From JAVBMV01 sp031552145 (GTDB lineage Bacteria; Myxococcota; Myxococcia; Myxococcales; UBA5297), in NCBI GenBank assembly GCA_031552145.1, contig JAVBMV010000003.1:62001-126000 (forward strand): a stretch of DNA of 64,000 nt. The letters run 5' to 3'. Positions within the stretch are counted from its first letter, which is position 1. Each line of letters starts with the position of its first letter. The notes below the pieces were generated by a model, which was given only the letters and a program-made list of their open reading frames with translations, was not told where the DNA came from and searched no databases. The translations under genes and the position numbers were made by a program. Of this stretch, positions 60,475 through 64,000 are shown in pieces.

Positions 60475-60506
60475 GAGGGGACGCTGCTCCGAGGGGACGC
60501 TGCTCC
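60475..60506. repeat. Perfect tandem 16-bp repeat (two copies)
   Basis: GAGGGGACGCTGCTCC occurs twice with no spacer, at 60475-60490 and 60491-60506, in the 200-base gap between the hypothetical gene and the LuxR-type gene. Placed about 165 bases before the regulator start, it may be a binding site, for instance for the regulator itself. Confidence 0.8.
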
Positions 60507-60670
60507 ACTTGGTTACACATGGGAGCAACCTCAATTGCAGGAGGGGCGGGCGGTCATTACTTGAGGGGGGAGTGGGCGGCCAGAGAGGGGAAGGCCCCTC
60601 TGGGGCCCGAGAGACTCGCTGCCTCCGCGCCCGCGGGGCCAGCCCTTGGGACACTTTTCGGAGGGGCGAC

Positions 60671-61618
60671 ATGCAAGAAGAGAATTCGTTGAGCTGGTTA
60701 CAGGAGGAGCGCAAGAGCCTGGTGGAGGCGGGGCTTCAGCCCGTCGCGCTCATTGCGCTGGACCATCCCACCATTTTGGAGCGCGCGTGGACCGATGGCT
60801 CGCTCCAGGCGAGCCAGCTCCAAGACCTGCTGGCTACCTATGCGAGCGAACTCGCGGCGCACGGGCTCCTCGATGGCGCGCGGATGGCGGCGCCCTTCGC
60901 GCGCCAGCTCTCCAGCTCTCCAGACCGGGCGCTGGCGATCATGGTGGCGCCGCGCCATGCGCCGCGCGTTGCCGCGATCGTGCGCGGCCAGCCCGGGACC
61001 GACTTTGCCGCGGCCTCCCACGAATTGGGCAAGGCAGCGCCGCGCAACGAACTCATCGAGATGGCGGCGGCGCTCTGCGAGGCGACGGGCGCCTCGGCGG
61101 TGGTAGCCAATCAGGCGGGGATCGCCTACGCGAGCCGCGCGGCGTTCGTCCAGCACGGGGCCACCGGTCCTTTTCTGGGCCTCGCATGCCTGTCGCGCCA
61201 GACGCCCGAAGCGCTCGCGAAGCTCCATCGCGCCGCCACCGAGGGTGGCGGAAACAATATTCGCCGCGAACAGTTTGGACCCTATACGATGTGCTGCTTC
61301 GTAAAGCGCATCGGCGAGAACAACCTGGCGCTCGCCGCGAGCCGCTTCAACCTCACCCGCGCCGAGCTCGCCGAGGCCGAGTCGATGATCGCGGGACTCT
61401 CCTGCAAAGAATCGGCGGCGCGACTCCACATCAGCCCCGAGACAGTGCGGCAGCGGCGCAAGGTGATCTATCGGAAGCTCGGGGTCGAGTCGTGTGGCAC
61501 CGCGGTGGCGAGGATCCTGGAGCTGGAGCTCCCGCCCGCTCCACCCGAGAGTCAGCCGCAGGGGAGCCTGCAGCCTTCGGGCGCCAGCTTCGAGCGCCCC
61601 GGCGCACGCAGCGCCTAA
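60671..61618 (+). CDS. LuxR-type HTH regulator with unknown N-terminal domain
   Basis: A 315-residue soluble regulator. The C-terminal HTH (about 227-283) reads LTRAELAEAESMIAGLSCKESAARLHISPETVRQRRKVIYRKLGV, the LuxR/FixJ pattern, and would bind DNA. The N-terminal 210 residues match no domain I know. They contain no receiver Asp, kinase or PAS core. The tail (about 285-315) is Pro/Ser-rich. ATG 60671 is preceded by GGAGGGGCGAC. It is monocistronic. The 16-bp tandem repeat upstream is a candidate site. Confidence 0.88.
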   Translation: MQEENSLSWLQEERKSLVEAGLQPVALIALDHPTILERAWTDGSLQASQLQDLLATYASELAAHGLLDGARMAAPFARQLSSSPDRALAIMVAPRHAPRVAAIVRGQPGTDFAAASHELGKAAPRNELIEMAAALCEATGASAVVANQAGIAYASRAAFVQHGATGPFLGLACLSRQTPEALAKLHRAATEGGGNNIRREQFGPYTMCCFVKRIGENNLALAASRFNLTRAELAEAESMIAGLSCKESAARLHISPETVRQRRKVIYRKLGVESCGTAVARILELELPPAPPESQPQGSLQPSGASFERPGARSA

Positions 61619-61632
61619 AGAGAGAGAAAAAC

Positions 61633-61666
61633 TGCCCCATGCTCCTCTCCCGAGAGGCATGGGGCA
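61633..61666 (-). terminator. Rho-independent terminator of nadC (also serves LuxR-type gene)
   Basis: A 10-bp perfect stem (TGCCCCATGC with GCATGGGGCA) with extra inner pairing. On the minus strand the stem is followed by GTTTTTCTCTC, a good T run, about 65 bases after the nadC stop. On the plus strand it begins 15 bases after the regulator stop, with a weak T stretch. Confidence 0.85.
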
Positions 61667-61731
61667 TCGTTTGCTTGGGCTGCTCGATCTACAGCGACTT
61701 CAGTTCTCTGCAGTCCCTATGCGTTCTTCTC

Positions 61732-62625
61732 TCACGCCGGGACAACATTGAGGCTGATATCCATGGAACGCGCCGAATGCGTCAGCGCGCCCATGGAGAG
61801 ATAGTCGACACCTGTCAGAGCGACCTCTCGAAGCTTCTCGCGAGTGAGGCCTCCAGAAGCCTCGGTAATCGCCCGCCCGCCGATCCGGGTCACTGCTTCC
61901 CGCATCGTCGGTAGATCCATGTTGTCGAGCATCAGCACGTCGGCTCCCGCCGCGAGCGCCTCCTCCACGCCCGCGAGATCCTCCACCTCCACTTCGACTT
62001 TGATGAGGTGGTGGGCCCCCGCGCGCGCGCGGCGAATCGCCTCGGCGATCGATCCAACCGCTTCGATGTGGTTATCCTTGATGAGGACACCGTCATACAG
62101 GCCATACCGGTGATTGAAGCCTCCCCCTGCCCGGACCGCCTCCTTCTCGAGCGCGCGCCACCCAGGGGTGGTCTTTCGCGTATCGAGAACCCGGCATCCC
62201 GTTCCCTCCAGGCTCCGCACCGCCTCCGAGGTGGCCGTCGCCACACCGGAGAGACGTTGCAGGAAGTTGAGTACGGTCCGCTCGCCCGTGAGTATGGAGC
62301 GCAGCGCACCGCGCACCCGGCCCACGACCCGGCCCGCGTCGCATCTCTCGCCATCTTTGGCCCGCTCCTCGAAGAGGAGTTCGCCATCGACCGTATGAAA
62401 GACGCGCCGCGCGACACCGAGTCCGGCGATCACCATCGGCTCCTTCACCAGCACCTCGGCGACACCAACCGCGTCGCCGGGGATGAGTGCCCGTGTCGTA
62501 ACGTCACCCGCGCTCGCCAAGTCTTCCTCGAGCGCCAGGGCTATGAGTCGGTCAAGACCGTCCAACGTTTCGCTCCGGGCAAATGGCCTTCCGCATCGCG
62601 CGCGAACGCCAGGAAACTTCGACAA
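61732..62625 (-). CDS. nadC: Nicotinate-nucleotide pyrophosphorylase (carboxylating)
   Basis: A 297-residue quinolinate phosphoribosyltransferase, making nicotinate mononucleotide in NAD synthesis. It has LNFLQRLSGVAT, then DTRKTTPGWRALEKEAVRAGGGFNHRYGLYDGVLIKDNH, the substrate and PRPP region, and DVLMLDNMDL and ITEASGGL for the TIM-barrel end. All substrate residues are kept. The TTG at 62625 is the first start in frame. TAGG precedes it, and it lies five bases past the valS stop, so they are co-transcribed. Confidence 0.95.
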   Translation of the reverse strand: MSKFPGVRARCGRPFARSETLDGLDRLIALALEEDLASAGDVTTRALIPGDAVGVAEVLVKEPMVIAGLGVARRVFHTVDGELLFEERAKDGERCDAGRVVGRVRGALRSILTGERTVLNFLQRLSGVATATSEAVRSLEGTGCRVLDTRKTTPGWRALEKEAVRAGGGFNHRYGLYDGVLIKDNHIEAVGSIAEAIRRARAGAHHLIKVEVEVEDLAGVEEALAAGADVLMLDNMDLPTMREAVTRIGGRAITEASGGLTREKLREVALTGVDYLSMGALTHSARSMDISLNVVPA

Positions 62626-62630
62626 TCGGC

Positions 62631-64000
62631 CTACAGGATGCCGCCGCTCGTCTCGTTCATGTTGGTCGCGGCAGGGGCCTCCACCTTCTTCGCGGCAACC
62701 TTCTTGGCGACGGCCTTCTTCGCCGGCTTCTTCGCGGCAACCTTCTTCGCGGCGACCTTCTTAACCGGCTTCTTCGCGGCAACCTTCTTCGCGACGACCT
62801 TCTTCACCGGCTTCTTCGCGGCGACCTTCTTCACTGGCTTCTTCGCGACAACCTTCTTCACCGGCTTCTTCGCGGCAACCTTCTTCGCGACGACCTTCTT
62901 CACCGGCTTCTTCGCGGCGACCTTCTTCACTGGCTTCTTCGCTGCTTTCTTGACCGCCATTTCGTTCTTTCCCTTCTTTGGCACCACGCGTGATGCCTTC
63001 TTGTTGGACTGCTTGCTGCGCTTGACGCCGGTCACTTTCGTGCGCTTCGTTCGTGTGGATGTGGCGCGCTCGGCACCTACTCCGCTCGTCGTTGCAGCAC
63101 CGCCGCGCTTCCGGCCCTCCTTCGCGGCGCTCACTTCATTGGATGATTCGACCCCTCTGCTCTTCGCGATCTGCCCGCCCGTTTCTACAGCGGCTTCGCG
63201 GCTCCCACGCTCGTTCGTCGATCGATTGCCTGCATTGTGTACGACTTCGCCGCGAAATGCACCACCACCTCGCGCGTTCTCTTCATTTTTTTCTTCGGCG
63301 CCCTCCGCTTCCGCGGCGCCAACCTCGGCGAGCATCGCGGCCTGCTTCGTCAGCTTCTCGCGCTTCTCCTCGAGCTCCCTCACGCGCCCGCGATCCTTCT
63401 CCACCACCTCGGCGGGAGCCCTGAGCGCGAAGTTGGGATTCGCCAGCTTGTTTTGCAACTGCCCCAGGTCCACGTCGACCTTCGCGAGCTCGCGCGCGAG
63501 ACGCTTTTGCTCCTCGCCCACGTCGATGAGCCCGGCGAGCGGCACGAAGATCTCCATGCGCGGATGAACGAAGACCGCCGCGAGCTTCGGGCGCTCTCCC
63601 GACTCGGCGAGAGAGAGTGTCTCGAGCCCGGCGAGGGAGAGATAGGCGCGATTTTTCTCGAGCGCCGCGAGCACTTCGGCCGTGGCATGGATATGCACCG
63701 GCACCTTCTTCGCGGGGGAGATATCGCTCTCGCCGCGGACGTTCCGAATCGCGTCGATCGCGTCAAGGACCAGCTCCATCTCCTCCTCCGCGGCCTGGTC
63801 GAGCATCTCCGAGGTGGCCTTGGGCCAGGCCGACACCATGATGCTCTCTGCCTCCCCCACCCTCCGCGGGAGGCGCTGCCAGAGCTCCTCGGTGAGATAG
63901 GGCATGAAGGGGTGAAGGAGCCGAAGCGCCTGGCCAAGTCCATCGAGCAGCACGGCGCGCGCGGCCTGACGGCGCGCCTCGTCCTCTCCATAGAGCGCGC
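62631..64000 (-). CDS. valS: Valyl-tRNA synthetase, C-terminal part with long Lys/Ala-rich tail (cut by window edge)
   Basis: The frame is open through base 64000, so the catalytic core lies outside. The visible 456 residues hold the end of the anticodon domain (ALRLLHPFMPYLTEELWQRL) and the C-terminal coiled coil (KRLARELAKVDVDLGQLQNKLANPNFALRAPAEVVEKDR), which contacts tRNA-Val. Normal ValRS ends about 30 residues later. Here about 225 more follow: first a Glu/Ser/Arg-rich section, then about 90 residues of Lys/Ala/Val/Pro repeats of the KKPVKKV type, as in histone H1-like proteins, and a neutral terminus ...ATNMNETSGGIL. The tail is in the same frame and continuous, so it is part of the gene. 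Confidence 0.93.
   Translation of the reverse strand, partial: ALYGEDEARRQAARAVLLDGLGQALRLLHPFMPYLTEELWQRLPRRVGEAESIMVSAWPKATSEMLDQAAEEEMELVLDAIDAIRNVRGESDISPAKKVPVHIHATAEVLAALEKNRAYLSLAGLETLSLAESGERPKLAAVFVHPRMEIFVPLAGLIDVGEEQKRLARELAKVDVDLGQLQNKLANPNFALRAPAEVVEKDRGRVRELEEKREKLTKQAAMLAEVGAAEAEGAEEKNEENARGGGAFRGEVVHNAGNRSTNERGSREAAVETGGQIAKSRGVESSNEVSAAKEGRKRGGAATTSGVGAERATSTRTKRTKVTGVKRSKQSNKKASRVVPKKGKNEMAVKKAAKKPVKKVAAKKPVKKVVAKKVAAKKPVKKVVAKKPVKKVAAKKPVKKVVAKKVAAKKPVKKVAAKKVAAKKPAKKAVAKKVAAKKVEAPAATNMNETSGGIL
62764..62942. repeat. 96-bp repeat pair in the valS tail
   Basis: The 83 bases at 62764-62846 recur exactly at 62860-62942, a period of 96 bases, or 32 residues, encoding KKPVKKV-type repeats. 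Shorter degenerate copies fill 62690-62960. Perfect identity in the two units points to recent duplication or conversion. The Lys/Ala tail length could therefore vary between strains. Confidence 0.9.

Noticed and set aside
62764..62942. The repeated DNA in the valS tail as a CRISPR array or mobile repeat
   Set aside because: There are no spacers of unique sequence. The repeat is in frame and encodes a Lys/Ala tail, so it is a coding repeat.

Overview
The window is a GC-rich, gene-dense piece of bacterial chromosome, most likely from Myxococcota or a related deltaproteobacterial lineage. The clues are a Ser/Thr kinase with PEGA repeats, an MglA-type small GTPase, a GldA/F/G-like ABC system, a one-TolQ/two-TolR motor cassette, Lys/Ala-rich tails on housekeeping proteins, and a protein resembling a Myxococcus xanthus family. 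The assignment rests on gene content only. No phage, insertion sequence, CRISPR array or rRNA was seen. One tRNA (Phe, GAA) is present.

Layout. 1-405 is the end of a ThyX-like gene. 443-2665 (-) is a membrane Ser/Thr kinase. 2913-7637 (+) holds ABC ATPase, permease, GldG-like and DUF4340 genes. 7766-11202 (+) holds an outer-membrane protein, a tiny LptM-like lipoprotein and an NFACT/RqcH-like protein. 11215-13399 (-) is an overlapping pair, MglA-like GTPase and PocR-type histidine kinase. 13698-19264 (+) is a tight five-gene cluster: nucleotide-sugar dehydrogenase, processive GT2 synthase, HlyD-like adaptor, TolC-like protein and a ConA-like secreted protein. I read it as a synthase-dependent exopolysaccharide assembly and export system, and it is the best candidate here for an undescribed system. 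purL, tRNA-Phe and a CBS protein follow.

24137-34677 (-) runs from ileS through an Lgt-family gene and two small genes to a 1627-residue modular lipoprotein. 34774-36045 (+) holds a NIF3-like protein and a small putative metalloprotease. 36074-38606 (-) holds a zinc-ribbon protein and a decaheme cytochrome with the MtrC/OmcA domain order. 38984-41025 (+) is the TolQ/TolR/TolR cassette, with a strong hairpin after the first gene.

41086-47042 (-) is a tightly packed chain: alr, heptosyltransferase-like, rsfS, rlmH, gpmI, comF. 47301-54219 holds a zinc-ribbon protein, rlmE, aspS, a two-domain M16 protease lipoprotein and lspA. 54232-58720 (-) is lipA with E1-alpha, E1-beta and E2 of a 2-oxoacid dehydrogenase, so the lipoyl-making enzyme sits with its substrate. 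fba, a CWC protein, a LuxR-type regulator, nadC and the 3' part of valS finish the window. That valS carries a Lys/Ala-rich tail encoded by 96-bp repeats.

Three motility-type modules (GldA/F/G-like, MglA-like, TolQ/R/R) fall within 40 kb. Each has non-motility homologues, so a gliding role is inference.
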